A stretch of DNA of 64,000 bases from contig JAKUCV010001967.1 of NCBI GenBank assembly GCA_028386065.3, positions 1 to 64,000 on the forward strand. Reading direction: 5' to 3'. A program made the translations under genes and the position numbers. The notes under the pieces were generated by a model. That model saw only the letters and a list, made by a program, of their open reading frames with translations, made no database searches and was not told the DNA's origin. Positions 10,329 through 24,428 of the stretch are shown one piece after another (position 1 is the stretch's first letter; each line of letters starts with the position of its first letter). This DNA is from Turnera subulata (Eukaryota > Streptophyta > Magnoliopsida > Malpighiales > Passifloraceae).

Positions 10329-13222
10329 ATGTCGTCGTGTGATTCAATGTTAGTTAAACGTTGCAGGGAGAGGAAGGAGTTGATTAAGGCCGCAGTCGGG
10401 TGTCGCTATGCTCTGGCGTTTGCTCACTCCATGTACTTCCAATCCCTACAAGCCCTATCCGATTCCTTCAATCGATTTGTGGAGGAAGACTTGATCCTCG
10501 TCCCTTCTTCTTCGGGTCCCGGCCAGGATGATGATGATCATCATTCGCACCTGAAATTCTCATCATCATCCGATTCTGATTCTGAATCGTCACTTTGTTG
10601 TTCAGAATGCGAAGGAGAAGGAGGGTCTTCTTCTAATAAAAAGGAGGAGAAGGAGGAGGGGGAGGGGAAAGAGGGTGAAGAAGCAGCAGCTGCTGCGGCT
10701 AATTATAGAGAGAACGACCCTCAAGTGCACGTTGCTGATATTGATCATACATTGTCTGGTTTTGGTAATTATCCTCCGGGTAATGAGTTTTGGTACACTA
10801 CTACTACTGAATCTGATCAAGGAGGAGAAGGGAGGAATGCTTGGGATAGATTTAATCCTTTCAATGTAAACATTATCTATCATCCTCCTCCTAGCTTCCC
10901 TCCTCGTCGTCTTAATAAGATAAATATCCCTGCACCTGCTGAAGATGATCATGAAGAGAGCAGATTGAGAAGAATCAGGAAGGAGGAGGGAATCCCTGAT
11001 TTAGAAGCTGTTCCTGAAGATGAAGAAGACGAGAGGGACCACCATACCGCGGCTGATTGGTTTTCCTCTTCGGCGACATCGGAGAAAAGGTACACTAGGA
11101 AAGGTTCAGGTTCAGGTTCAGGTATTAGTGCAGGAAGAACCAGGGATGGCGATTTTGTGGGGTTGTCTCGAGAAAAGGAGGTGAACAACGAAGCTGTACC
11201 TCCTGAGGCCAGCAGCTCCAGTTGCTCGCATCAACCAATCAACACAGAGAGCACAGGAAGTAAGCTTGGCACAGAAAGAGTTGAGGGTTCAGAGGAGGAG
11301 GAGTTTGGACCAATCACCCCTCAACAATTAGCAAAGGAAGTAGGGGATGCTTTTAAGTCTGCCTTTACCTATGGAGAAGAGGTCTCCCTGTTGCTCGAGG
11401 CAGGAAAACAGCCCCACAGGCCAATATGCGCCAAACTTAAAGGTATGATTTGAACTAGCAGTCTGCAAAATAGCATCAGGGATTTATGTTAAAATGCCAA
11501 ACTTAAAGGTATGGTTATGAATTGACATATATATTTTCTTATCATGTGTTGTCTGCAGCATTTGCCATTTGGATGGTTGATTCCATAGCTCCTTCCGTCT
11601 TTGTGCCTTCTCGGTCTCCAGCTGATGCAGTGCTGAATAAAACTGATTCAATGAGATTCAAGTCAAGCATAAATGCAATTGGGAACTATGATTATAGAAA
11701 ATTCAATAACCTATCTTACACTTTGGAGGAGTTGTGTATGTGGGAGAAGAAACTTTATAAGGAGGTCAAGGTATGCTATTTAAAAACTTTCTGATATCTA
11801 TGGGATGAAAGTCAGTTAGGAAACTTGAAATATTCTCCTCAATCTGAAAATTACAGAGCCAATCCTCTGCTTTCTAATCTATGAAGCATGTTGCTTCTTT
11901 AAGAGTACTTCAACGTACTCTTATATATGTATGATTCTTATTTATTAGAACTTTATCATGGCCACAAGTTTGAAGCGGACTCTAATTTATTTGTGGATTG
12001 GGACTAATGACAGGCTGAGGAAATTTTAGGGGCTATCTATGATAGGGAGTGGGAGAGAGTAAAAGAACTGGATCAGAAAGGTGCTGAGCCTGATAAGATT
12101 TTTACGAGGGAAGCTTCAGTAAAGAGATTGGTCGCAAAAATCAGTCTCCCTTTGGTAGCAATTGATGCGATATCTGCAAGGATTCATAAGCTAAGAGATG
12201 AACAGTTGCAATACCAAGTAAATGAATTGATTGAAGGGTATGATATTGTAGCTTTTCTACTTCAAATTTTGGTTTCTGTAGCTTCAGTCTCCCCCTGGAG
12301 GAATTATTGTTGTTTGAAAAGTTTCAGTATTAAGCACAATTCTGAAATAAGGTTGACGAAGTTGCAGGGAAATGATTGATCATTTCTTGCTAACTGGCCA
12401 TAGTCAAGTGCATAGATTCTTTTAGTGAAACAAATTCAAAGACACAAGGAATAATTTTGGTTCCTGTGTCTTTGCGTTGTTTTAACATTTGTTCTTGATT
12501 TTGTTGCATGGATCTTGTGCAGATTCTCAAAAATGTGGAAGCTCGTGATCGAATGCCACAGGAAACAGTTGCAGGGAATTGCACAAGCCACGCATTCGGC
12601 TTCTGTAAAAATACGGGAAACTTCAGGTTTCAAAGCTACAGGGAAACTGAGGGAAAAGATCCTGAACTGGGCTGCATGCTTTGAACACTACATTCAAGCC
12701 CAGAAGGCCTTTGTGAAGTTGTTGAACGAGTGGCTTCAAAGGTGCATATATCTTGAACCAGAAGAAGATGGAGACGGAAATGTGCCCGTCTCTCCAAGCA
12801 GGATCGGCGCTCCGGCCATTTTCATCGTCTGCAACGATTGGTGTAACGCAATCGCGGATATATGCGAGGACGGAGTGCATCAAGCCATTCTTGGATTCGC
12901 CTCGTGCTTGGAGGAATTGCAGCAGAAGCGAAAAGAAGAGCAACGGCAGAGAAGGAAAACCTTAGGCCTGTTAAAGGAGTTTGAGAAACAAGTTAGAAAT
13001 GCTTCAGAAATGTACACGCCTGGCGAGGTCCCGTTGCTGGATGAATTGGAGGGTAAGAGAGAGGAATTGAACCAACAGAGAGCAGCACACGAAGCAGCAT
13101 TTGAACTTGTGAACAATGCTGCTTCAAGATGCTTAACAACCGGGTTGTCTCCCATTTTTGAGGTTCTAGAGAGCTTTTGCCTGGAAAATGTCGAAGCTTA
13201 CGAGAAAATTAGAGTGCCATAG
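10329..13222 (+). CDS. DUF630/DUF632 protein (NRG2 / ROLLING AND ERECT LEAF2-like)
   Basis: The model is join(10329..11442,11559..11770,12014..12237,12523..13222), 749 residues. Residues 1-60 form the DUF630 domain (repeated Cys/Arg/Lys, then a YALAFAHSMYFQSLQALSD-type helix). A long acidic, Ser-rich, low-complexity linker follows. From about residue 326 to near the C-terminus is DUF632, with the typical LEELCMWEKKLYKEVK and MWKLVIECHR blocks. Arabidopsis NRG2 of this family regulates nitrate signalling and the rice/maize REL2 type affects leaf shape; the exact role here is not known. Most family members start with MGC, an N-terminal lipid-anchor signal, but this one starts MSSCDSM with no upstream in-frame ATG seen. 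Exon 1 may be followed by an alternative read-through stop inside intron 1. Confidence 0.9.
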
Positions 13223-13800
13223 ACGTCCTGCCAGGAAACAGCTTCATAACCTGCACATTCCTCTCTTTTTGTTTTGTGTGCATATTCTGCAAAGAAAACA
13301 TTTTTGATTTTTGTGGATAATTTTCAGCGAAAGCAATAAAAATGTAAAGCTTAATTTTGCTTACAAATTCAACTCGGTGGATGCAGTTGTTGTTACGGTA
13401 AAAAAAAAAAAAAAATCCATAACTTTTGCTGCTAAACAAAACAGGAAAAAGAAAAAGAAAACAGTTGATTATTAATCAGCGGGAATAAGGTAAGACAAGA
13501 GCAGACAATATAAACTCTGGTGGTAACTGATGGTTGGGTTGGGTGGGTCACAGTCGCATCTCAGCAGTACAGACAACACACGTTGGTTGGGCAACCTTTG
13601 ATTTGAATTGTTTTTGTAAGAGTAAAGATCCACGCTTTCTAATCCTACGCCACAGAAAATAGTAGCTTTTGGGTTCTAAAACCTCAGTTTCTCCTCCCTT
13701 CCATTCCTCAAAGCATTACACCACAACAAGCAACTCCTGTGTATATGATTACATCTTATTGGAATTGAATTGAATTGGGTTTTCGAGGAGGAGGAGGAGA

Positions 13801-16800
13801 ATGGCGTTCATCCCGCTCGCTGCTTCCGCCTCTCTGCTACCTCTCAATCGTGATTCCCCTCTCTCTTTCTCTTTCCCTTTCCCTTTTCCTCTGAATTATA
13901 GAGATACTACGTTTGTTGGACTAACCATCACAAGCTAAACACGGCAGGGTTGTCGAGAGCAAGTGCAAAGCTTTTCGGTGTACGTGGTAGTGGGGCCCAT
14001 TCCTCCCTCTTCGCCAACTTCTCCTCTTTCTCTTCTGCTCCAAACACAGGCTCCCGAATTTCTTGTTCTGCCTCCGGCGCCGGTGTTTCCGCCGTCTCTC
14101 AATCGGAAACTGCTCCCAAAATGTATACGTGGCCCGATAACAAGGTTGCTTCTTTTTCTTTTTTTCTTTTTTTTTTTCAAATTTCTTTCAGTTGCTCAAA
14201 TCAATTAACTGACTGATTAAAGTATTCAAATGCAGAGGCCCAGGGTGTGTATACTTGGCGGTGGATTTGGGGGCTTATATACAGCATTAAGGCTGGAATC
14301 ACTTGTGTGGAGTGATGACAAGAAGCCTCAGGTATCTTTCAAACTTAAAAAACTTGTAAACCATTTGATTGATTGCATCATTCTTATGTTGTTACTTACT
14401 TATACCAAAGCCAATGCCTGGTTTTGTTGTTGGATGTGGTGGGGGTAGGTGCTTCTTGTTGACCAGTCTGAGCGTTTTGTTTTCAAACCCATGCTTTATG
14501 AGCTTTTATCCGGAGGTATGGTACTGGCCCTGTCTTCTTCTTCTTCTTCTCCTTCTTCTTCTGGTGACCCACTATGATACCTTTTCCAATGTTCTTTGTT
14601 TAATCTGTATTGCAGAGGTGGATGCCTGGGAAATTGCACCCCGTTTCTCGGATTTGCTTGCCAGCACTGGCATACAGTTCTTCCGAGATAGAGTGAAACT
14701 TTTGCATCCCTTTGATCATTGGGCCAGTGGATCATCAGTCTCTGGTTCTGGAGGAACTGTGCTGCTTGAGAGTGGCCTTCTTATTGAGTATGACTGGTAA
14801 TACCGATATTCTCTCCTCTCTCTTTTTTAAAAAGAACTCAAAAACTACCTGTTTGGAGAAACTTTTAGAGTTCTACTGGTAAACTGGGCATACTACTTTT
14901 GCTAGTATTGATTTCCTGTCTGATTGTATACTCTTTGTCCTGGGCAGCTAGGTTGGTTCTTGCTTTGGGGGCTGAAGCTAAACTTGATCTTGTACCAGGT
15001 GCAGCGGAGTTTGCGTTGCCATTTTCCACCCTGGAGGATGCATTTGTAAGAGTTGTTGCTGACAGAATCTGGCTGTTTCTGTGTTACAGCACTTGAATTC
15101 AACGTCTTTTTGTTATATTTTCTGTTTACTTCTCTGAAGTGAGAGCGTATTCTTATGCAGAATGTTGACAATAAGCTAAGAGAATTAGAGAGGAGGAACT
15201 TCGGCAAAGACTCTCCGATCCGGGTGGCTGTTGTCGGTTGTGGTTACTCTGGGGTTGAGTTAGCTGCGACAATATCAGAGAGGCTGCAGGAACGAGGAGA
15301 AGTAAAAGCTATTAATGTGGAAACAGCAGTCTTGCCAAATGCTCCAGCTGGCAATAGGGAAGCTGCTCTTAAGGTAACATGTCTTGATTTTGGGATGATT
15401 ATCCCATTCTCTTTGAATGGCTCTACTGCAGTTAACCTGACACATGTTAGACTGCTTTCTCTGTTTACCTGTTAGTCATTGTACCTGAAAGAAATCAGTT
15501 GCACGAGTTTTAAATTTTTTTCAAAACAAAAAAAAATGTTCTAGGTATTTCATTTTGTTAGAATGCATGGACCTTCTGGTTTCTGAATAGGGCAGTTGAG
15601 TTGAGGTGACTTACATTTATGTGCTGCATGCTTTTATTGATTCTGCATCATTCATGAATTTAAAAAGTCCCACTAAAGTTAACCTTAACTTGTTGTGTTG
15701 CCTTGCAATTGGAGCCAGGTTCTTTCATCTAGGAAAGTTCAACTTCTCTTGGGCTATTTGGTTCGCTCCATCCAGAAAGCAGGTGAATCAGAAGCTTCAG
15801 CGAGCCCAACCGAGAGCGGACCATCTCAGGACACTGCATTGGAACATAGTTCTCAAAAATACATTTTGGAACTTCAACCTGTTGAAAGGGGATTAAAAAG
15901 TCAAGTCCTTGAAGCAGATATTGTTCTGTGGACTGTTGGTTCTAAATCCCTACTCCCGCAGTTAGAACGCAGTGATAAGCCCCTTCAGCTTCCACTAAAT
16001 GGACGGGGACAAGCAGAGACAGATGAAACTCTTCGTGTTAAGGGCCACCCTCGCATATTTGCACTTGGCGATTCTTCTGCTCTTAGGGACTCGAATGGAA
16101 GGCTTCTTCCAGCTACTGCTCAGGTTATATGCAAGGCTTGAGAAACACTAGTTCAGTTTCTTACAAGCTTACTCAATTTTGTTTTTGTTGATCTGGGATG
16201 TTAAGCAACCATTTTTAGTCTGTTATCTTTTATTTATTGACTGACTGGCTTTAAAACCTCTTTCAGGTTGCATTTCAGCAAGCAGATTTTACTGGCTGGA
16301 ATCTGTGGGCAGCAATCAATAATCGTCCTCTATTGCCATTTAGGTTGGACATGCAGTCTCCATATATTGCTTCTCCGTCTTTCTTATACATTCAGCTTTT
16401 CATCCTATTTCTCTCCAAAGATATGTTGTCAGCATCCGAAGGCATTTTATGGTGTTTTACATTTAATCCAGTTACTAGTGGAATTGGAGTTCGAAGATCC
16501 ATATATTACATGCATAGTCGTGGGGAGCTCATTTCCTGTAGTTTTCCCTCCCCAGCACAGCAGATTCATGCATTTTTTTTCAATTTCTTAAACATCAAAA
16601 TAGCTTCGTTAACATATCATGGAAAGTCCACTACCACATGCTTTTTATTAGAGACATTAATTGGATAAGTTTGCGTTGTGTATTTGGCAGGTTCCAGAAT
16701 CTAGGCGAAATGATGACTCTGGGGAGAAACGATGCTGCTCTTTCACCAAGTTTTATTGAGGGGCTAACCTTAGAGGGTCCAATTGGTCATACCGGTAATT

Positions 16801-17020
16801 TCTAGTTCGAACACTCCCCTTAGAGCCTTTGTTTTCGTTTTGCCTTGGGGTGACAGTTTACTGTTTCCCCTCTATTGCAGCGAGGAAAATAGCCTACTTG
16901 ATACGATTACCAACAGATGAGCACAGGCTTAAAGTGGGTGTGAGCTGGCTTACAAAGTCTGCTGTAGATTCAGTTGCATTAGTACAAAGCACCATTACTA
17001 AGGTCCTCTCAGGCTCCTAG
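13801..17020 (+). CDS. NDC1: NAD(P)H dehydrogenase C1, chloroplastic/mitochondrial
   Basis: The model is join(13801..13849,13948..14144,14236..14331,14449..14515,14616..14796,14952..15045,15161..15373,15719..16123,16267..16343,16691..16794,16881..17020), 540 residues. It is a type II NAD(P)H dehydrogenase: the first dinucleotide fold has GGGFGG near residues 90-95 (FAD) and the second has GCGYSG near 254-259 (NAD(P)H). The C-terminal half has the family blocks ALGDSS and PTTAQ-like PATAQ. The Ser/Ala-rich first 80 residues fit an organelle transit peptide. In Arabidopsis, NDC1 is dual targeted, reduces plastoquinone analogues in plastoglobules and is needed for vitamin K1 and plastochromanol metabolism. 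Intron 1 is only 98 nt and is inferred because reading through gives an early stop. All exon junctions keep frame. Confidence 0.95.
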
Positions 17021-19063
17021 ATGTATATGATTTCTTGAAACAATGTTGACTAATGCTCTCAATTCTAGATTTTTTTTTTGGTATTGATTGTAGATATGCT
17101 TGTTTATTCAGCACCTTGAAACTGAATCTATGATACAGCAATGTTACATGAAGTAGGTATTATTTCTTTTTCGAGGAGATGGCAGTGATTAAAAAGGGCC
17201 ATATGTTGACATGATACTGTGATGTGAATTATGAGCCGTGATGATCAAATCTCAGGGTGGTTGATCAGAGTCAGTTAGTATCACTCTTGGGAAAGTTATG
17301 ACAAGACTTTCTGTGGAAAAAATCCACTTTTTTTAATCAATATCACGGTAAAGTGATGTAACCTTTGTTTTTTAGGCTTTAGCAGAGATCTTCATTTCTT
17401 TCTAGTTTGCCCCGTGAGGAATAGGATCACCAGCTCAACCTTCTTTTTGTTCTCACCTCCACGGTGGTCCGGACTGTTTAGTTGCCATAAATAAACGAGG
17501 ACCATCCATGGCATTAGAATTTCTTCCACTATTAGTTGTCTTAACGTCATTGATGATGATTTAGCACATTTAATGGTGGAACTAAAGTATGAGCGAATTG
17601 AAACGCCGTGTCTAGGTGGGGGAGGGGGGTACATTTTATTTAACACGACTTGATGATGCACTAATTTGATTCGATTGCGGCTGCTAATCTACCTACTAAA
17701 CAAAGTAAAAAAAATGTAAACTGAAATTAGTAAGGCCTGTACTTGCCTTTACAGAAGTGAGTACTCCTCGTTCACAAGCCTGGCAAAAAGATTTGATTTC
17801 ACAATATGAAAATCAGACCATGATAATGATGGCATAAAAAAAGTGGAAAAGAATTCATTGCCCTAGGAAAGGAGGCAATTGTAGGGGGCATCGGTTCAAG
17901 TAAGAAATGGTCCAAGTATTGATTACTTGCAATGCCCCACTCTCAAAGAATCCAACTCTCAATTGCACTGTTTATTACTGAATGCATACGACGACGACGA
18001 TAGGGGAAACCAAGAGCTATCGAGTGTAAGAATGTAACCAAGTTTTCATTTCAACTCTTCCTACAACACCAAATGATTTACTACAAATCAATCAAGTTAC
18101 CTACGCAGTTTTCACCATAATGGTTCTTCTTTGGGTTAGCACACCAGAAGCAATGGAGGACATGCAGCTGCAGGGACTAAACTAAACACTTGGGGCCAAG
18201 CGATTAAGCATTAGTATTATATGACATGAAGGATATGGACCCAACAAACTTAAATGTCTCTAAAGTTTGGTTAGACTCAGTTGCAGAAGTAAATAGTTCA
18301 CAGATCTTGCCTAGTTGGTGTAACCACCATGGAAAACTCTCATCTTTTTGGGATTACCTTGCCTTTTGCCCTGCTAAAATTTTTCTTTTCGACTCTAGGA
18401 AACTTGTGATGTGGATGTTTACTAATACTCACCTTTCTTGATGCCAAACTTAATAAGCATAGTTAAGTGTGGTGGCCTTTACTGATGACTTTTACCTTTA
18501 AGATAGGTATAAACTACTACTCCAAATACCAGTAATTAACTCCAAAAAGAAAAACTATTGCTAGGAGTAAACTATGTGGTGGTTCGAATTCTGATCATCT
18601 GCTTGAGTGTTTTGGCTTACCGAGGTAGATTGTATGTTACTAATATGCGGCCATAACTGACAAATAGTAGTACCATAACATCTCTATTTGACCAGCAGTA
18701 ACATAACTGAAATATTCGAGTTGCAACTAGAATCCGCCAAGAAAACAACGGCTTAACAAAAATATGTTGTCTTGGTTTTCCCTAATTAATACCAAACTTT
18801 GATTGAAAATGACTTGTTTTCTGTCCCCATCTCTCACTTATTATTGCAATGCCCTATTAATCACAAGAGGCTAGCAGTTCAACATTACAATTTCTATCGT
18901 GTACAGCTGCATTTCTATTGTCTTCTCCGCCTTTTAGCTCAGGATTTCTGATAAAGTTCATATAATAAGAAAAAAATCTTAATAGGTGTCTATTGGTTAT
19001 CATCACTACACTTTCTTTGTTGCCAATATCTCAGCCTCTAGTTGCATTGAACAAGACACCAAC
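17021..19063. other. Intergenic region between NDC1 and FAAH
   Basis: The left end holds the NDC1 3' UTR and the right end the FAAH promoter and leader. Short frames such as 17392-17661 and 18226-18441 show no recognisable domain and no conserved composition. I see no RNA gene or mobile element here. Confidence 0.6.
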
Positions 19064-22000
19064 ATGGGGTTGTTCAAGGCCGAAGCTGAGGTTTACAAGC
19101 CAGTGGAGGATGTCAATCTTGGTCCAGAAAGTGATGAATTCTATCGACGAGCCAATGTCAAAGGTTTCATTTTCATCAACTATATCAGTTCCTGGATAAA
19201 TTCAGCTTCACTAGCTAGCTAGCTTTTGATGATTCTTTTTGCATACGTAATTTCCTTAAGAGTAAGAGTAGTATAGTATTATATCTTCTTTTTGCCATGA
19301 AAGGCATTTCTAGCTACTAGCTACCAGTTAAATTTGATTAACCAGTATATCATACTTTGACACTGTTATCTTTTATCATTTTAAAAGCTCCACGCTTGGC
19401 TGGATTTGTGGTCAAAATTTTTGCCTGGTTTCTGGAGTTGCCGCTGATTGGAACATTTCTGCTGTACATACTGAAGAGAGACAATCTAATTTACAAGGTA
19501 AACACTCTCTTTTTCTTTAATAAGCCTACAAAATTTTGTTTCATTTCTTCTTGTTTCTTTTCCGGGCAAATTCTCTGTTCACTTTAAGCACAAGGCAGAG
19601 ACACTTCTGAAGCTACCACTTTAAAGATCCATCTTGCTAAAAGTCACCCTGGAAAACTATAGAAGGGTTCTGAAGTTAAATTCTATCGGTCTTCCCATCC
19701 CATATACTTACATTTGCTAGACTTCATAAACTTACCAGCAGCTTCTTTGATGATAAAATTCTTTCCTTTTTCTTTCTTGTTGCGGGTTTGTTGTTAAAAT
19801 TCTGTCTGGATACCAAGAGTAGGGTGGGGTGGGGCGGGTGAGGTGGATGCAATGAAGGTTTTTAAATGTGTAGGCCGTGATGATCTGGAATATCCTCCAT
19901 TCAATAAATTGCATATCCCTTAAAGACACATTCATTCTAGTTGTGTGCAGTCCTACATAGTACAAGGCATAATAAATATGAACACACAAGTTGTAGTAAC
20001 GATGAAGTTAAGATTCATAGAACATTCCCACATGCAGAGAAAATGATGATAAGTAAGCATCACTTAAAAGCTTATATTCTGAACTAATGTGTGTGTTAGT
20101 CCCCTATTCTTGTTGCATTACCTATTAAAATTTTATTTTCTATGCCAATAGCTCATCAATGTATTTAACTTTTGCAGCTTGTTTCGGATGCAGAGTTGGA
20201 GGGCTCACCAGTCTATGTTCCTATGCACCCTTTTGATGGTCTGCTACACGCCTTAAATTTCCCACTCCTTACCCTTTTCTCCTTGAACTATGCTCTTTGC
20301 TGTGTTACTGATAATAGCCTGTACTTGATTTTATTCCATAAAGAAACCCAGCATTGATTTGCACCCGAAAATATTCTACAGTAACTTAATTAGATCTGTG
20401 CTGAGCATCTTTGCACATATTCTCCCTCACGTTACATTTTTAAGAATGAAAAATTCAAAAATGTTGAAGTTGAAGTCATTAAAATGGTTCCAAAATCTGA
20501 AGCCTATTTGGTCAACAGAACTCTTACATGCAAATAGGCAAAGAGAAGGCAGACTGTGATTGCAGATAATTTACAGGTTTCTCATGCATCAAACTTGGAT
20601 GTTATCACTGCAGATCTCACCGAAGAAAAAGCAATGCACATTGGTTCTGATTTGACGCCCGCTCAAAAAGTGCAGCAAGCAATTGATTGTCTTCCCTCAC
20701 ACTGTGGAAACATAGTAGATGATAAGGAGCCCTTTTTCCGTCGCTGGACGATAATGGATTACTCTAGAGCTTATAATTCTGGAGTGATAACTCCCTGCAT
20801 GGTACATCACTACTTGGCCTTTTTGTTTATGATTGCTGCTTTTTTCTTCTCTCCTTATTGGTAAAAATTTGTAGTTTGTGCAAGAAGTCAAACTCAAATA
20901 TGTGATTCTATTAATCTCTTCTTATAATAAGCTTTGTAGCTTCTCACCCTCTGGTAGTTCAGTGCATTTTATGTTCTAACTACTTCTTGAGGCTTGATTT
21001 TCTTCTTCGTACAGGTTGCAGAAAGACTGATAGCTGCAATCAAAGAATCCTCCAGTCCGACGCTGGATATGGCATTCTTTATTGATTATAATGTTGAGGA
21101 TATTCTAAGGCAGGCTACAGAATCATCTCTGCGGTACAAAAGAGGTACTCTACATTCCTTGTCAAACTTTCACCAGCAAAATTTTGCATCAGCATACATA
21201 TTCTTCTTCAAGACACTTGTGCTCTTCTCATTAATTGGGTCAAATTGGGATTATTAGTTTCTAGAAGTTGTCTAGGCCTTTTCCCTTCTTTTATTTTCTG
21301 CTCATTCTTATTTGGATACCTTCAGGTGAACCAATATCTGCTCTTGATGGAGTCCCCATTGCCATAAAGGACGAAATAGATTGCAGTCCATATCCAACAA
21401 CAGGTAAGCACTCAAAACTAGCCCCATTGGGTTGCAGTAAGAAACCTCTTGACCAGGATCCCCTTTGCATTGTTATTTCCAAGCAATCTGCAGCATTTAA
21501 TTGTTTTTCTGCAGGAGGTACAAAGTGGTTGCACAAAGTTAGGCCTTGCAAAGACGATGCCTGCTGTGTTATGCGCCTCAGATTATGTGGCGCTATGCTT
21601 GTTGGAAAAACTAACATGCATGAACTTGGTGCTGGAACAAGTGGAATAAATCCTCATTACGGGTAATTCTTAAAAATCTGAGCATTTTTGAATGTTGGAG
21701 TTCTGAACAAAAAAACAGAAACAGAAATATAGGAAATTCTCTCGTACATACATATATGTGTTCTTCCTCCATAAAGTACTGCCACACTTTATGTGTAACC
21801 ACATCCCGATCTGCATTTTAACCCATGCTGTTTTCAGTTTTGATAAATTTGGAACACATTATACATGAAAACTGAGGACCTATTTTCAAATTTATGAATG
21901 CTACAGGGCTTCTAGAAATCCGTATGATGTTGGCAAGATATCTGGAGGTTCTTCTAGCGGATCTGCTGCTGTAGTGGCTGCAGGACTGTGCCCTGTTGCT

Positions 22001-24428
22001 CTTGGTGTTGATGGAGGAGGTAAACTATAATCCATATTCATGTGCATGTCCTCTTTTCCACATTTGGATTGATACAATAGTATTTATATACTTCACACAG
22101 TGCTATATTACTTATTCCATCCAAGCAACTGGAGAAATTTGTGAAGCAACGTTCAACTTTATCAAATGAGTAACATTGACAGGGCTAAATGTTTTCATTA
22201 TCATGATTAGGATCCGTGAGAATGCCTGCTGCTCTCTGCGGTGTGGTTGGTCTCAAACCAACTTTTAGCCGTGTACCTCACTCTGGGTCAGTTCTTCTCC
22301 TATCTGTATCATATTTCAGTTGTGCAGTTCTCTTCAGTTTCAAATACAGAAGATATCTTTTCAGCTCGTTCTTGATAAATTTAGATGTTCTTGTCAGCGT
22401 TCTTCCTCTTAACTGGACAGTTGGGATGGTTGGAGTATTAGCAGCCACCGTAGAGGACGCTTTTATCACGTCAGTGTTCTCCGTCCCCTTTTCATTTCAT
22501 TGGCTTTTCTTGTAGTTTTGCTAGAGTTCTTTTATGGGTTCATTGACATTGATTAAACAAGTCTATTATTCTCAGCTATGCAGCTATAAGTGGACAACTC
22601 CAGGAAAATGAAACCTCTTCTTTACCACAGGTGCGCTGTTCTTGCAATAGACGGTTATGGTAATCATGTAAAGGAAGATATTCTTAGCCATTTGCATCAA
22701 CCTAGGTTAATGTAAATACTAAATGAGAAAAGTTTTCTGTGTAAGAGATTCATGTCACCAAACTTTTTTCTTTATTTGTAACATGTCAGCCTAAGGTACA
22801 TTTTCCACTGTTGAATTCTGGAAGTACAATATCAAACATCAAGATGGCCAGATATGGAGAGGTTAATTACCTTGTTTCTCAACCCTTCAAGTGCATGACT
22901 ATCATGAGTAGTAAATTGTTTATGCATTCCAGAACGCCTCCTGATGCTTTTTTATCTCTTACCACTAATTGGCTCAATTAGTGGTTTAATGATTGCAGCG
23001 AGGAAATTAGAATATGTTGCTCCCAGGCACTACAAAAGCTTAATCAGAATTATGGTTGGAAGGTATAAGCTACAACTCGGTTATTTCATCATGTTCATAG
23101 AAAATGCCACTTTAGATTTTCTGTTGTCCAAATGCTAACGCTAACCTGCTCTGCTCCTTTTATGTGGAAGACTGTAGAGGTTACTATACCAGACATAGAA
23201 TCAATGCGCCTGGCACATTACGTGACAATAGGATCCGAGTGTACCGCTTCTCTAAGTTCTTATCTAGAAAAGCTGTATGTTGTTTCCGATCCATCCCGAG
23301 TTTATCTTTCCTGTAAATTATAACATTTTAAAATATGGATGCTGACAATATATGCTTTTGAAAAGAAACATTGCAGAGATAGGATGGGATGTAAGGGTAG
23401 CACTCTGCGTGTATAGTGCTTTCAGCAGCAAAGACTATATAAAGGCCCAGAAAATGAGGTAGACTGCAGCCTATATACATCATAATATACCATTGAAATT
23501 CCTCCTTTAGTTGTCTGTCATTTGTGGAACACCTTAAATGACATTGATGATTCACATATGGACAGGAATAGGCAAATTCAGATTCACAAGAATATATTTT
23601 CAAAGGCAGATGTCATTGTCACCCCAACAGTAGGGTACTGCTTCTGGCTTTTGTTCATTTTAAGTATTTGGTTCTAAATATTCCATCTTCCTTTTCATTA
23701 TATTGAACCATTTCACATTTCAGTATTGACCTTCCATTGACTGATTCAAAGCCAGTTTACTAATGTGCTATGAGTATGGCATGAACATCTCCTCCTAGAG
23801 ATACCTAATTTTGATTTGGTTTAAGTAACAGTGTAACTGCATACCCAATCATGGACGATGCTCTTAGGACAGGTGAACTCGACTACATAAATGGAGGTAT
23901 GAAAAGCCTGGCAGTGTGGCGGACCAAGTAATCTGTATGATTACCTTTCTGCATAATTACCTCAGCTTTGAGAATTTATTGTTTGCAGCTGCACTTGTTC
24001 GGTATCAGATAGCAGGGAATTTTCTCGGATTGCCGGCAATTACGGTTCCGGTAACTGTCTGTTATTTATTGGTGCTGCTGTGCTAATCATTTGGCCATTT
24101 CTGATATAACCTTCATGATGCATTACAGGTTGGATATGATAGAAATGGACTACCTATTGGTCTTCAATTCATTGGAAGACCATGGTCAGAAGCAACACTA
24201 ATCCATGTAGCATTTGCAATGCAGGTATGGCATCAAGCTCTGTTTTTTATTATGTTTCTGTATCATTCTGTTCATTTTGTGCTCTAGGCCTCTAACGCTT
24301 GGCAGAAAAGATGGCACTTGGGCTAATTTATGCATTGCAACTGATCTAGAAAGCACTCTTGGTTTCAGGCTTTAGGCATCTCAGAATACAGAAAGCCTCA
24401 GGTTTTCTACGATTTGCTGAAGCAGTAG
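19064..24428 (+). CDS. FAAH: Fatty acid amide hydrolase (amidase-signature family)
   Basis: The 20-exon model is join(19064..19163,19388..19497,20178..20238,20566..20801,21015..21144,21326..21403,21515..21662,21907..22019,22211..22286,22398..22469,22576..22630,22790..22861,22982..23062,23171..23274,23366..23458,23566..23634,23832..23896,23989..24050,24129..24224,24369..24428), 626 residues. It hydrolyses N-acylethanolamines and related amides at membranes. The amidase triad is present: Lys227 in GVPIAIKDE, Ser303 in GGSSSGSAA and Ser327 in DGGGSVRMP. The spacing equals that of the Arabidopsis FAAH triad (K205, S281, S305). A hydrophobic segment near residues 38-60 may bind membrane. The exon 14/15 junction (23274/23366) is the least certain: the nearer AG gives the wrong frame, so an AG at 23365 was chosen. 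Confidence 0.92.

Noticed and set aside
13801..13938. Reading NDC1 exon 1 straight through as a separate short gene
   Set aside because: It hits a stop at 13936; a 98 nt intron restores the NDC1 transit peptide frame.
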